Positions 54,241-63,544 of a stretch of DNA of 64,000 bases are shown here, piece after piece. Position numbers and translations under genes: made by a program. Each line of letters opens with the position of its first letter. The first letter of the stretch is position 1. Source of the stretch: Burkholderia thailandensis E264 (GTDB lineage: Bacteria > Pseudomonadota > Gammaproteobacteria > Burkholderiales > Burkholderiaceae); the NCBI RefSeq assembly GCF_000012365.1, contig NC_007651.1:310001-374000 (forward strand), read 5' to 3'. A model generated the notes under the pieces. It made no database searches. It worked only from the letters and a program-made list of their open reading frames with translations, and was not told the origin of the DNA.

Positions 54241-54352
54241 TTCGCCGCTTCGCCGCTTCGCCGCTTCGCCGCTTCGCCGCTTCGCCGCTTCGCCGCTTCG
54301 CCGCTTCGCCGCTTCGCCGCTTCGCCGCTTCGCCGCTTCGCCGCTTCGCCGC
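54241..54352. repeat. Octanucleotide tandem repeat, 14 perfect copies of TTCGCCGC
   Basis: 112 bases of unbroken TTCGCCGC, 83 bases after the oxidoreductase stop and 37 bases before the antiporter stop, between convergent genes. Long, perfect and 8 bp in period, so likely highly variable between strains. The Gly-Glu-Ala-Ala-Lys reading on the minus strand is an artefact of the array. Confidence 0.95.
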
Positions 54353-54389
54353 GGTTCGTTAGTCGTCCGATGCAGCGGCGCGCGCCGCG

Positions 54390-56057
54390 TCAGACGATTC
54401 CCTTCTTGCGCGTCGACAGCGCCGTCTCCGACAAATCGATTTCGCGCATCAGCTTCGCGAGCGTCTCGTCGTTGATCTTCTGCTCGCCGCGCAGCCGGTA
54501 GAGCACCGCGCGCTCCGCGCGGATCGCGGCGATCTTCAGCGCCAGCTCTATCTTCTCCGTTTGCCGCGCCTCCTCGCGCGGCGTCGCGCCGTCCGCGGCG
54601 AGGCCCGCGAGCCGGCGGCGGTACAGGTCCATCACGCGCGCGGTCACGTCCGCGCAGCGCGCGGCGGCCGTTTCGTCGAGATCGACGGCGAGCGCGTCGT
54701 GCGCCGCGTCCACCGCGCGGATCGCCGCCTGCGCGGCCGCCGCGCGCGCGGCGCGCTCTTCCTCCGCGTGCGGATTGCGCATCGGGCGCACGCCGCGCAG
54801 CAGCAGCGGCAGCGCGATCACCGCGACGACGAGCGAGCCGAGAATCACGCCCGACGCGACGAAGATCGCGGTGTCGCGGCCGGCGAGCGGCGTGCCGTCG
54901 CCGAGCGCGACCGGAACCGACAGCACGCCGGCGAGCGTGATCGCGCCGCGCACGCCGCCCACCGTCATCACGGCGATCGTGCGCAGGCCCGCCATCGTGC
55001 CGGCGAGCCCCTGCTTCGCCGCGCGGCGGCTCGCGATCCAGCGCAGCAGCCATACCCACGCGAAGCGGATCGCGTAGAGCGCGGCGAGCATCGCGGCGAC
55101 ATAACCGATCATCGCGCCGACGAGCGCATCGCTCGTATGGTGCGCGTCGACGAGCGCGCGGCCGATGATGTGCGGCAACTGCAACCCGAGCATGATGAAC
55201 ACCATCCCGTTGAACACGAATTCGATCATCGCCCACGTGCTTTCCGCGCGCACCCGCGCGGCGACCGTGCTGCTCTTCGAGAAGCTCGTGTAGTTCATCA
55301 TCATCCCGGACGCGACGGCCGACAGGATTCCTGACAGTCCGAGGTGCTCGGCGATCAGATACGACGCGAACGGCACGAGCAGCGTCATCACGATGCCGGG
55401 GGCCGGATCGCCTTCCTGCGCGGCGTTCAAAAAGCGCGTCGACAGCGCGCTGAACAGCCATGAGAGGGCCGCGCCCGTCGCCAGGCCGCCCGATGCGACG
55501 ATCACGAAGCTGATCGACGCGTCGCGCAGCGAAAACACGCCGGTCAGCGCGGCCGCGATCGCGAACTTGAGCGCGACGAGGCCCGATGCGTCGTTCATCA
55601 GCGCCTCGCCTTCGAGGATGTGCATCAGTTGCGGCGGGATGCGGCCCTTGCCGGCGATGCCGGCGAGCGCGACCGCATCGGTGGGCGACAGCACCGCGGC
55701 GAGCGCGAACGCGATGGGCAGCGGCAGGCCGGGAATCAACCAATGCGCGAAGTAGCCGACCGCGAGTACCGTCATGAAGACGAGGCCGAACGCGAGCATC
55801 AGGATCGCGCGCCGCTGCAGATACAGCTCGCGCTTCGGAATGCGCCAGCCGTCCGCGAACAGCAGCGGCGGAATGAACAGCAGCATGAAGATTTCGGGAT
55901 CGAACGTGACGTGCAGGTTGAACTTCGGCCACGCGAGCGCCGCGCCGATCGCGATCTGCATCAGCGGCAACGGCAGGCGTAGCGGCAGCACGCGCGTCGC
56001 GATGCCGGACAGCGCGACCGCGAGCAACAGGATCAAAACAGTGAAGACGATTGCCAT
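54390..56057 (-). CDS. CPA1-family Na+/H+ antiporter
   Basis: 555 residues; E. coli YjcE has a similar length. About twelve membrane helices (residues 1-420) with the essential GEALMNDASGLVALKFA (Asn-Asp pair near 152) and AAVLSPTDAVALAGIAGKG, plus TVGGVRGAITLAGVLSVP. The C-terminal 120 residues are a charged helical cytoplasmic tail (RAVDAAHDALAVDLDETA). Exchanges Na+ (or K+) for H+ across the inner membrane. The start at 56057 (MAIVFTVLILLLAVAL) lacks a strong ribosome site. Confidence 0.93.
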   Translation of the reverse strand: MAIVFTVLILLLAVALSGIATRVLPLRLPLPLMQIAIGAALAWPKFNLHVTFDPEIFMLLFIPPLLFADGWRIPKRELYLQRRAILMLAFGLVFMTVLAVGYFAHWLIPGLPLPIAFALAAVLSPTDAVALAGIAGKGRIPPQLMHILEGEALMNDASGLVALKFAIAAALTGVFSLRDASISFVIVASGGLATGAALSWLFSALSTRFLNAAQEGDPAPGIVMTLLVPFASYLIAEHLGLSGILSAVASGMMMNYTSFSKSSTVAARVRAESTWAMIEFVFNGMVFIMLGLQLPHIIGRALVDAHHTSDALVGAMIGYVAAMLAALYAIRFAWVWLLRWIASRRAAKQGLAGTMAGLRTIAVMTVGGVRGAITLAGVLSVPVALGDGTPLAGRDTAIFVASGVILGSLVVAVIALPLLLRGVRPMRNPHAEEERAARAAAAQAAIRAVDAAHDALAVDLDETAAARCADVTARVMDLYRRRLAGLAADGATPREEARQTEKIELALKIAAIRAERAVLYRLRGEQKINDETLAKLMREIDLSETALSTRKKGIV

Positions 56058-56369
56058 CGATGATCGAAACGGGGATGAAACGACGGTACGCAGTGTAGCG
56101 TGCGCGCGAGATGGGCGGCGTGAAGCGACGCGCGAGCGCGGGTGCACCGTGATGGTGCGCGCAATCCCCGCCGGCATGCATGCGTGGTGCGACGCGCGCG
56201 CCGCGTCCGTGCCGGGGCGCGGGCGGCGGGGCGCGGCGCCGCGCGAGTGAGCACGGAGCTTGCTTGATGCTTGCCGACAACTACTATCGAACAACCGAGG
56301 ACCACCGATGAAAACCCGCGAGTCGCACGTTTCGCCTGCCGACGTTTTCGTCATCAGGAGGGCCGCTTC
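56058..56369. other. Divergent region between antiporter and EAL gene
   Basis: 312 bases. No clear promoter or operator was picked out; the ribosome site AGGAGGG of the EAL gene lies at its right end. Confidence 0.45.
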
Positions 56370-57659
56370 ATGACCATCGCCCAGCAGGAACGTCCCGTCG
56401 CCGCGTCGCCGTATCGCTTCGAGGCGGAGATGACGTCCGGTCTCGAGCGCGTCGCCGCGCATCACCACGATCTGACGCTCACGTCCGTGTTCCAGCCGAT
56501 CTTCAGCCTGTCGCACATGCGCGCGGTCGGCTACGAGGCGCTGCTGCGCGCGCACGACGCGCTCGACCGGCCGGTTTCGCCGCTCGACGTATTCGGCGAA
56601 GCCGCGCGCCACGGCGAGGCGGCGCAGGTCGACCGCCTCGCGCAGGCGCTGCATCTCGAAAACTTCGCGCGCTTCGGCGCCGAGCGCGAGTGGCTGTTTC
56701 TCAACGTGCATCCCGGCGTGCTCACCGATCCGTTTCAGGCCGCCGCGCTGTTCGCGAACCTGAAACGGCTGGAGATCCCGCCGCGGCGCATCGTGCTCGA
56801 AGTGCTCGAGCAGCGCGCCGACGACATCGAGCGGCTCGCCGACGCGGTGCGCGAATTCCGCGAGCAGGGCTTCCTGATCGCGCTCGACGATTTCGGCGCC
56901 GGTCATTCGAACATCGAACGAATCTGGCAACTGAACCCGGACATCGTGAAGCTCGACCGGATCATGCTGTCGCACGCGCAGCACCGCGCGGGGCTCACGG
57001 CGATCCTGCACGGGCTCGTCACACTGCTGCACGAGGCGGGCAAGCTCGTGCTGATCGAAGGGATCGAGACCGAGCACGAGGCGCAGATCGCGCTGGCGTG
57101 CGACGCGGATTTCGTGCAGGGCCATTTCTTCGGACGTCCGGCGCCGGGGCTGCCCGACGGCGCGGCGGCGTCCGCTTGCATCGGCGAGCTGACCGAGCGC
57201 TATCGCCAGCAGGCCGAAGCGTCCGAGCGGCGCGACGCGCAACGGCTCGCGCCGTACCAGCGCGCGTTCGAGCGCGCGGCCGAGCGCCTCGCGGCGGGCG
57301 AGCCGCTCGACGAGGTCTGCTGGAACTTTCTCGCGCTCGACCACGCGGCGCGCTGCTTCCTGCTCGACGAGCGCGGACGGCAGGCGGGCCGCAACGTCGT
57401 GCGGCGCGCGGATCGCGCGCGGCACGAGACGCGCTTTCTGCCGCTTGCCGACGCGCAGGGCGCGAACTGGCTGAGGCGCCCGTATTTCCGGTCGGCGATC
57501 GCCGCGCCGGGGCGCGTGCAGGCGACGCGGCCGTATCTGTCGATCAACGAGGCGCTGCCGTGCGTGACGCTGTCGATCGCGGTCCGCGTGCACGACGCGC
57601 TGTGCGTGCTCTGCGGCGATATCGACTGGATCGACGACGAAGCGTCGATGAGCGCATAG
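56370..57659 (+). CDS. EAL-domain cyclic-di-GMP phosphodiesterase
   Basis: 429 residues. The EAL domain (about 38-265) keeps all catalytic motifs: EAL at 56-58, N112 in FLNVHP, E144 in VLEVLEQ, DDFGAG (173-178), K194 in IVKLD, E230/E233 in IEGIETEHE and Q250 in FVQGHFFGRP. It should hydrolyse c-di-GMP to pGpG. The C-terminal part (about 300-425) resembles a GAF/Cache-like sensor (NWLRRPYFRSAIAAPGRVQ, YLSINEALPCVTLSIAVR), so activity may be ligand-controlled. No membrane helix. AGGAGG lies 9 nt before the ATG. Confidence 0.92.
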   Translation: MTIAQQERPVAASPYRFEAEMTSGLERVAAHHHDLTLTSVFQPIFSLSHMRAVGYEALLRAHDALDRPVSPLDVFGEAARHGEAAQVDRLAQALHLENFARFGAEREWLFLNVHPGVLTDPFQAAALFANLKRLEIPPRRIVLEVLEQRADDIERLADAVREFREQGFLIALDDFGAGHSNIERIWQLNPDIVKLDRIMLSHAQHRAGLTAILHGLVTLLHEAGKLVLIEGIETEHEAQIALACDADFVQGHFFGRPAPGLPDGAAASACIGELTERYRQQAEASERRDAQRLAPYQRAFERAAERLAAGEPLDEVCWNFLALDHAARCFLLDERGRQAGRNVVRRADRARHETRFLPLADAQGANWLRRPYFRSAIAAPGRVQATRPYLSINEALPCVTLSIAVRVHDALCVLCGDIDWIDDEASMSA

Positions 57660-57760
57660 CGGCGGGGCGCATGAGCCGCCTGCGCGGCGGCGGGTTGCGC
57701 GGCGCGTGTTTCGCATCGCGTTGCATTGCGGATTCGCGTACGCCGCATTTCGATCCGCAT

Positions 57761-57820
57761 TCAGCGCACTCAGCGCACTCAGCGCGCCGGAGCGCCCAAG
57801 CGCCCAAGCGCCCAAGCGCC
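57761..57820. repeat. Compound short tandem repeats (TCAGCGCAC x3, AGCGCCCA x3)
   Basis: TCAGCGCAC twice plus TCAGCGCGC (57761-57787), then AGCGCCCA three times (57791-57814). Between the EAL gene and a membrane protein gene. Confidence 0.75.
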
Positions 57821-57927
57821 GCAACGGCGTTGCATTTTGCGCATGCGAAGCCGAGAATGCGCGGAGGCATCGCGATGCCGGGCCGGCATCGCGCGATCCC
57901 GTTGTCGGCACAACGCGAAGAAAAATC

Positions 57928-58305
57928 ATGAAAAGACCGCTGTCGTTGACCGTTCTCGCGTGGTTCGTGATCGTCTCGAACGTGATCGGGCTGATCTCGT
58001 TGCCGTTTTCGCTGCGCGATCCGAACGCCGTTGCGATCCTTCGACATTCGCCGCTGCCGCTCGAGGCGACCGTCGCGATCGCCGTCGTCAGCGAGGGGCT
58101 GCATCTCGTCGCCGGCGTCGCGATACTGAAGCGGCTGATCTGGGGGCGCACGCTCTATGCGCTCGTCGCGCTCGTCGGGTTTGCGATCTCCGCCTTCACG
58201 ACGCCGTTCAAGGGCATGCTGATCGTCGTCGCCGGGCTGATCGCGCTGTTCCTGTTCATCCTGTATCGCCCGGCCGCGACCGCCTATTTCAGGCGCGCGG
58301 CATGA
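57928..58305 (+). CDS. Small inner-membrane protein, four predicted helices
   Basis: 125 residues with hydrophobic segments at about 7-27, 45-67, 72-92 and 96-114. Starts MKRPLSLTVLAWFVIVSNVI. No domain named with confidence; it resembles small DUF-type proteins with a conserved N-terminal 'RPL-x-WF' pattern. AAGA lies 6 nt before the ATG. Stand-alone gene before the phosphatases. Confidence 0.75.
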   Translation: MKRPLSLTVLAWFVIVSNVIGLISLPFSLRDPNAVAILRHSPLPLEATVAIAVVSEGLHLVAGVAILKRLIWGRTLYALVALVGFAISAFTTPFKGMLIVVAGLIALFLFILYRPAATAYFRRAA

Positions 58306-58622
58306 TGAACGCGCGGCGCCATCGCGGGTTCGTCGCCGGCGGCTGATCCGGCGCTCGTTCGCCGGGAATCACTCGCGGCGGGGCATGCGTGGCCCAAGGC
58401 CGGCGCAGCCGCACCGACGCGGGCCGCCCCGCTTGCCGCCCCGGCCCCCCCGGCAACGGCCGGTCGCGACCGGAAGCCGTCCGCCGGCGGCATCCGTCTG
58501 CCGCGCGAAACCATTCGATTTCCATTCTTCAGTCTTTCAATTTCATTCATATTCGCGTCATATCGCCCCCGTATCGTCCTCGCGTTTCTGAAAGAAATCA
58601 CACCAACGGGAAGCCGAAAAAC
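58306..58622. other. Upstream region of the alkaline phosphatase pair
   Basis: 317 bases. The right part is AT-richer and contains Pho-box-like repeats (58536-58577). No gene is supported in the GC-rich left part. Confidence 0.55.
58536..58577 (+). promoter_or_regulatory. Candidate PhoB-regulated promoter
   Basis: TCATAT at 58547-58552 and again at 58558-58563 is an 11-bp direct repeat, as in Pho boxes (CTGTCATA-type units), with a weaker TCAATT 10 bp upstream (58537-58542). TATCGT (58572-58577) could be the -10, about 8-10 bp after the last unit, the usual layout where PhoB replaces the -35. Confidence 0.45.
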
Positions 58623-60062
58623 ATGAAGCGAGTGAGACTGGCCGCGCTCCTTTGCGCGAGCGTCTTCGCGGCGGCGGGCTGCGGCAGCGACGAGCCGAAG
58701 ACGCCGGGCGCATCGGACGACGGCGCGCGAACGAGCGCCGCGCGCAACGTCATCTTCTTTCTGGGCGACGGGATGGGGATGACGACGCTCACGGCCGCGC
58801 GGATCTATGTGGTCGGCGAGGACGGCGCGCTCACGCTCGACACGCTGCCCGAGACCGCGTTCGTGAAGACCTATTCGAACGATGCGCAGGTGACGGACAG
58901 CGCGCCGTCGATGTCCGCGTACATGACGGGCGTGAAGACGAACAACGAAGTGATCTCGATGACGCCCGACACGAAGGCGATCGAGCCGAGCGCGAGTCTC
59001 ACCGGCAACTGCGGCGCGAACAACGGCAAGCCGGTGCCGACGCTGCTCGAGATCGCGAAGGCGAAGGGGCTCGCGACGGGCGTCGTCACGACGACCCGCG
59101 TCACGCACGCGACGCCCGCCGCGACCTACGCGCACGTGTGCCACCGCGACGCCGAGAACGACATCGCCGCGCAGCTCGTGCCGGGCGGCGCGGGCTACAA
59201 CGCAGCGCTCGGCGGCGGCGTCGACGTCGTGCTGGGCGGCGGCGCGCAGTTCTTCGTGCCGAAGGACGCCGGCGGCAAGCGCGCGGACGGCCGCAATCTC
59301 GTGAACGAGCTGAAGGCGAAGGGCTATGCGATCGCGCAGAACCGCGACGAGCTCCTCGCCGCCGATGCGACGAAGAGCGGCAAGCTCGCGGGCCTGTTCG
59401 CATCGAGCCACATGAGCTACGACCTCGACCGCGGCGCGACGAAGGAGCCGAGCCTGGCGGACATGGCGACGCGCGCGCTCGACGTGTTGCAGAAGAACCC
59501 GAACGGCTATTTCCTGATGGTCGAAGGCGGGCGGATCGATCACGCGCTGCACGACACGAACGCGAAGCGTGCGCTGCAGGACACGGTTGCGTTCGACAAC
59601 GCGATCAAGGCGACGCTCGACAAGGTCCGTCAGACCGATCCGGACCTGAAGAACACGTTGATCGTCGTGACGGCCGACCACGACCACACGCTGGTGCTCA
59701 ACGGTTACGCGGCGCGCACGGGCAAGACGGAAGCGGGCAAGCCGGGCGTGCTCGGCGTGCTGCGCAACTATCAGACGGGTGCGGTCGCGAAGGACGCGGA
59801 CGGCGCGCCGTACACGATCATCGGCTTCGGCAACGGCGAGAACCGCGTGCAAGGCAGCCGCGCGGGCACGAACCTTACCGACGCGGTGACGGGCGCGGAC
59901 GACTATCGCCAGGAGGCGGTCGTGCGAATGGCGAAGGGCAGCGAGACGCACGGCGGCACCGACGTGTTCCTCGGCGCGATCGGCCGCGGCGCGGAGGGCT
60001 TTCACGGCGTGATCGAGAACAACAAGGTGTTCGAGCTCGTGCGCGGCGCGGCGCAGCTCTGA
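58623..60062 (+). CDS. Alkaline phosphatase, lipoprotein form
   Basis: 479 residues. Signal peptide with lipobox AAGC (Cys20), so membrane-anchored. The metalloenzyme core is complete: FFLGDGMG (Asp49), phosphorylated S93 in VTDSAPSMSAYMTG, MVEGGRIDHALHD and VTADHDHTLVL, with ETHGGTDV near the end. Hydrolyses phosphomonoesters in the periplasm to release phosphate. The ATG at 58623 follows an AAGCCGAAAAAC leader. A paralogue follows 31 bases downstream, probably co-transcribed. Confidence 0.94.
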   Translation: MKRVRLAALLCASVFAAAGCGSDEPKTPGASDDGARTSAARNVIFFLGDGMGMTTLTAARIYVVGEDGALTLDTLPETAFVKTYSNDAQVTDSAPSMSAYMTGVKTNNEVISMTPDTKAIEPSASLTGNCGANNGKPVPTLLEIAKAKGLATGVVTTTRVTHATPAATYAHVCHRDAENDIAAQLVPGGAGYNAALGGGVDVVLGGGAQFFVPKDAGGKRADGRNLVNELKAKGYAIAQNRDELLAADATKSGKLAGLFASSHMSYDLDRGATKEPSLADMATRALDVLQKNPNGYFLMVEGGRIDHALHDTNAKRALQDTVAFDNAIKATLDKVRQTDPDLKNTLIVVTADHDHTLVLNGYAARTGKTEAGKPGVLGVLRNYQTGAVAKDADGAPYTIIGFGNGENRVQGSRAGTNLTDAVTGADDYRQEAVVRMAKGSETHGGTDVFLGAIGRGAEGFHGVIENNKVFELVRGAAQL

Positions 60063-60093
60063 GCGCGGCCTCGACGGAACAGGGGAATACAGG

Positions 60094-61494
60094 ATGTCGA
60101 CTATCAAGCGCATCGCGGCGGCGTTCGCCGCGGCGGCCCTTTCGGGCGGTGTCGGCCAGGCGGCGCACGCCGCGGGCCAGGCGAAGAACGTGATCTTCTT
60201 CCTCGGCGACGGGATGGGGCCGGCCACCGTGACGGCGAGCCGCCTCTACAAGGTCGGCGAGGCCGGCCAACTGACGATGGAGACGCTGCCGCGCACCGCG
60301 CGCATCAAGACTTTCTCGAACGACGCGCAGACCACCGACAGCGCGCCGTCGATGGCCGCGTACATGACCGGCGTGAAGATGAACAACGAGGTGCTGTCGA
60401 TGTCGCCGGACACGCGCGCGGTCGCGCCCGGCAGCGACGCGAACGGCAACAAGACGGTGAACAACTGCGGCGCGAACAACGGCAAGCCGGTGCCGACGCT
60501 GCTCGAGCTCGCGAAGGCGCGGGGCAAGGCGGTCGGCGCGATCACGACGACCGAGCTCACGCATGCGACGCCCGCCGCGACGTACTCGCACATCTGCCAT
60601 CGCGATGCGCAGTACGACATCGCCGCGCAGGCGGTGCCGGGCGGCGCGGGCTACAACGCGGCGCTCGGCGACGGCGTCGACGTGCTGATGGGCGGCGGCC
60701 GCAATCACTGGACGCCGTACGATCCGGTCGCGAACAAGCGCGGCCGCGCGGACGGGCGCAATCTGCTCGCCGAGCTGCAGGCGAAGGGCTACGCGGTCGC
60801 GGCGACGAAGGACCAGCTCGCGCAGGCGGGCGGCGGCAAGCTGATCGGGCTCTTCAGCGCGACGAGCCATCTCGAGTACGAGCTCGATCGCGTCGCGGGC
60901 AAGGGCGAGGGCGCGACGCAGCCGAGCCTTGCGGAGATGACCGCGAAGGCGATCGACGTGTTGCGGAAGAATCCGAACGGCTATTTCCTGATGGTCGAAG
61001 GCGGGCGCATCGATCACGCGCTGCACGGCACGAACGCAAAGCGCGCGCTCGAAGACACGGTGGCGTTCGACGAGGCGATTCGCACCGCGCTCGCGAAGGT
61101 CGATCTGTCGAACACGCTGATCGTCGTGACGGCCGACCACGACCACACGTTGACGATCAACGGCTATGCGAAGCGCGGCAATCCGGTGCTCGACATCAGC
61201 CGCAGCTATCGCGACGGCCAGCCGAACCGGGACGCGGACGGCAACACGTATACGACGCTCGTGTTCGGCAACGGCGCGAATCGCCCGAACGTGCGCACGC
61301 CGGTGGATTCGGCGAGCGCGACGAACGAAGCGTACCTGCAGGAAGTCGGCGTGCGGATGGGCGGCGCGGGCTCCGAGACGCACGGCGGCGGGGACGTGAT
61401 GCTGTTCGCCGACGGCGCCGACGCGAAGGCGTTCAAGGGCACGCTCGACAACACGAAGGTGTTCGGCCTCGTGAAATCGGTGTTCGGGTTTTGA
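60094..61494 (+). CDS. Alkaline phosphatase, soluble periplasmic form
   Basis: 466 residues. A Sec signal peptide ending AAHAAGQAKN replaces the lipobox of its neighbour. Core motifs: FFLGDGMGPATVTASR, S83 in TTDSAPSMAAYMTG, MVEGGRIDHALHG, VTADHDHTLTING and ETHGGGDVML. Clearly a tandem duplicate of the preceding gene, now diverged. Expected role is the same reaction, free in the periplasm rather than membrane-bound. Confidence 0.94.
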   Translation: MSTIKRIAAAFAAAALSGGVGQAAHAAGQAKNVIFFLGDGMGPATVTASRLYKVGEAGQLTMETLPRTARIKTFSNDAQTTDSAPSMAAYMTGVKMNNEVLSMSPDTRAVAPGSDANGNKTVNNCGANNGKPVPTLLELAKARGKAVGAITTTELTHATPAATYSHICHRDAQYDIAAQAVPGGAGYNAALGDGVDVLMGGGRNHWTPYDPVANKRGRADGRNLLAELQAKGYAVAATKDQLAQAGGGKLIGLFSATSHLEYELDRVAGKGEGATQPSLAEMTAKAIDVLRKNPNGYFLMVEGGRIDHALHGTNAKRALEDTVAFDEAIRTALAKVDLSNTLIVVTADHDHTLTINGYAKRGNPVLDISRSYRDGQPNRDADGNTYTTLVFGNGANRPNVRTPVDSASATNEAYLQEVGVRMGGAGSETHGGGDVMLFADGADAKAFKGTLDNTKVFGLVKSVFGF

Positions 61495-61508
61495 GCGCAA
61501 CGTTTGCG

Positions 61509-62330
61509 ATGCGGACGTTCGCGATGAAACAGATCGTCGCGCGGCGCGTGGGCGCGGCGTTCGGCGCGATCGCGATGCTCGCCGCCGCGCCGGCGATCGC
61601 ATCGCGCGACGCCGCGCCCGATCTGGATGCGGTGCTGCTGCACGAAAGCACGACGGTGAGCGCGGATGGCGTGACGCGCACCGTCACGTATCGGGAGCGG
61701 ATGGTGCGCCGGCACGGGCACGTATGGATCGAGCGCGTGAGGCCTTCCGGCGCGAAGCACGCGCAAGCCGACGATGCACATGCGCACGATGAACATGCGC
61801 ACGACGGTGCGGCCGACGCGCGCACGCCGCCGCCGCGCGGCGGCGTGCGTCCCGCCGCGGCGACGGCGGATGCGCACGCGGGCCATCGGCATTTCGATTT
61901 CGACGCGGCCGCGCGGCATGTGACGAACGACGGCGGCAAGATCGGTGTCGAATAGGTCGATGCGGTGCGTCGCACGGTCGTCGCGGTGCCGCCCGCCGAG
62001 TACGGGACGACGGGCTTCGACGGCTCGTGGGACAACGCGTTCTACATCACGCCGCCGTCGCAACTGAAGCGCCTCGCCGCGAAGGGGCGGCCGGGGCCCG
62101 CACCCGGCACGCGCTGGTACGAGCAGACGGTCGGCGCACCGCGCGCGCAGGGCGTCAATCGCATTCTGTGGAGCGACACGCTGCAGGCGCCGCTCATCGT
62201 CGAATACCGCAGCGCGAACGGCCATGCGTCGCGCAAGCTGACGCTCACGCCCGCGCCGCGCGCAAAGGTGCTGCCGTGGCGGCAACTGCAGTCGTATGCG
62301 CGCAAGGAGTATGCGGACTATCTCGATTGA
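61509..62330 (+). pseudogene. Secreted-protein gene split by an in-frame amber codon
   Basis: A signal peptide (AFGAIAMLAAAPAIASRD) leads a His/Asp-rich region (ADDAHAHDEHAHDG) and, after GGKIGVE, a TAG at 61953-61955. The same frame continues VDAVRRTVVAVPPAEYGTTG... to 62330, with FDGSWDNAFYITPP and a coherent C-terminus, so the two parts were one gene of about 270 residues. The stop is one base from a Tyr codon (TAC/TAT), so a point mutation or base-call error explains it. Function unknown; it may depend on metal or phosphate given its His cluster and neighbours. Start alternatives: TTG at 61491, ATG at 61524. Confidence 0.75.
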
Positions 62331-62724
62331 CGGGCGTTCGATTTGACGGGCGATTCGATTCGCGCCGGAGACGTCGCGCGTCACGGGCGACGCGAACCGG
62401 ATCGAGCCGGGCGGAATTGAGCGGCGCCGGGGCGGCGCCAAGCGTGCACGGCGCGATGAAGCCCGGTGGCGCTACGCAAAGCAACGCGAAGCGACGCGAT
62501 TCGGCGAGGCGGCGCGCTATCGCGCCCGGGCGAAGCGGCATCGCGCATCGCGCGTGGCGGAAAAGGCCGAAAGAAATAGGCGCGGGAAAGACCGCAGCGG
62601 CCGCTGCGGCGTCTCGCGGCGCGCCGCACCAGCCGCCCTGCGTTCGTCGCCGGCTTCGGCCCGAGCCGCGCGTTCGCGCCGTCGGTTACGATGCTGGCTG
62701 GTTCAACTCGACCCGGGCCGCCCC
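62331..62724. other. Intergenic region before cutC
   Basis: 394 bases. Contains short near-repeats (GACGGGCGTTCGATT and GACGGGCGATTCGATT at 62330-62360). No promoter, terminator or gene was recognised. Confidence 0.45.
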
Positions 62725-63438
62725 ATGCCAGCTTCCTCGATCCTTCTCGAAGTCATCGCGACGACGATCGGCGACGCGAGAGCCGCCGCGCGCGCGGGCG
62801 CCGACCGCATCGAGCTCGTGACCGCGATCAGCGAGGGCGGCTTGACGCCGAGCATCGGCGTGATCGAAGCCGTCGTCGCCGCGGTGCCGATTCCCGTCAA
62901 TGTGATCGTGCGCCCGCACAGCCGCTCGTTCCGCTACGACGCGAGCGAGCTCGCGGCGATCGCGCGCGACGTGCGCGCGGCCGTCGCGGCGGGTGCGAAC
63001 GGCGTCGTGTTCGGGATGCTCGACGCGCACGGCGACATCGATCTCGATGCATTGCGGCGCATCGCCGATGCGGCCGACGGGCGCGACCTCACGTTCCATC
63101 GCGCGTTCGACGTCGCGCGCGATCTGAACGCCGCGTTCGATACGTTGCTGCGCGTGCCGTGCGTCACGTCGGTGCTGACGTCGGGCGGGCATCCGTCGGT
63201 GCTCGATGCGCGCGATGTCGTCGCGCGGATGGTGCGGCGCGCCGAGGGCACGACGTGCACGGTGCTCGCCGGCGCGGGGCTCACAGTCGATGCGCTCGGC
63301 GACTTCGTGCGCGCCACGGGCGTGCGGGCCGTGCATTTCGGCTCGGGCGTGCGCGAGCGCGGCGAGGTGCTCGCGCCGGTCGACGAGCGGCGCGTCGCGA
63401 AGGCGCGCGCGACGCTCGACGCGGCGGCGCGGGGGTAG
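62725..63438 (+). CDS. cutC: CutC-family copper homeostasis protein
   Basis: 237 residues, TIM-barrel fold. Marks: LEVIATTIGDARAAARAGAD, RIELVTAISEGGLTPSIG, VNVIVRPHSRSFRYDASE, NGVVFGMLDAHGDID, LTFHRAFDVARD and VLTSGGHPS. CutC was linked to copper tolerance in E. coli, though that role has been disputed. Copper is also handled at 5-8.5 kb, but this gene is far away and separately controlled. The start at 62725 gives the family length; a longer reading is low complexity. Confidence 0.93.
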   Translation: MPASSILLEVIATTIGDARAAARAGADRIELVTAISEGGLTPSIGVIEAVVAAVPIPVNVIVRPHSRSFRYDASELAAIARDVRAAVAAGANGVVFGMLDAHGDIDLDALRRIADAADGRDLTFHRAFDVARDLNAAFDTLLRVPCVTSVLTSGGHPSVLDARDVVARMVRRAEGTTCTVLAGAGLTVDALGDFVRATGVRAVHFGSGVRERGEVLAPVDERRVAKARATLDAAARG

Positions 63439-63496
63439 CGCCCCGGTTGCGCGTGCGGCGCGCGCATCGGCGGGCGACGTGCGCTGCGCATCGCGC

Positions 63497-63525
63497 AAAA
63501 AAGCCGGGACGTCGCCCGGCTTTTT
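63497..63525. terminator. Bidirectional intrinsic terminator between cutC and bioB
   Basis: Stem GCCGGG/CCCGGC with a 6-nt loop, flanked by six A on the left and five T on the right, so it can end both convergent transcripts. Confidence 0.85.
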
Positions 63526-63544
63526 GCTGGCATGCCGCCGGCGT

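Noticed and set aside
54241..54352. CRISPR-like regular repeats
   Set aside because: The units are contiguous with no spacers, so this is a simple tandem repeat. No cas gene is present.
54223..56280. A 685-codon minus-strand frame ending in repeated Gly-Glu-Ala-Ala-Lys units
   Set aside because: The repeats come from the TTCGCCGC array, and the rest is out of frame with the clearly real antiporter gene on the same strand.
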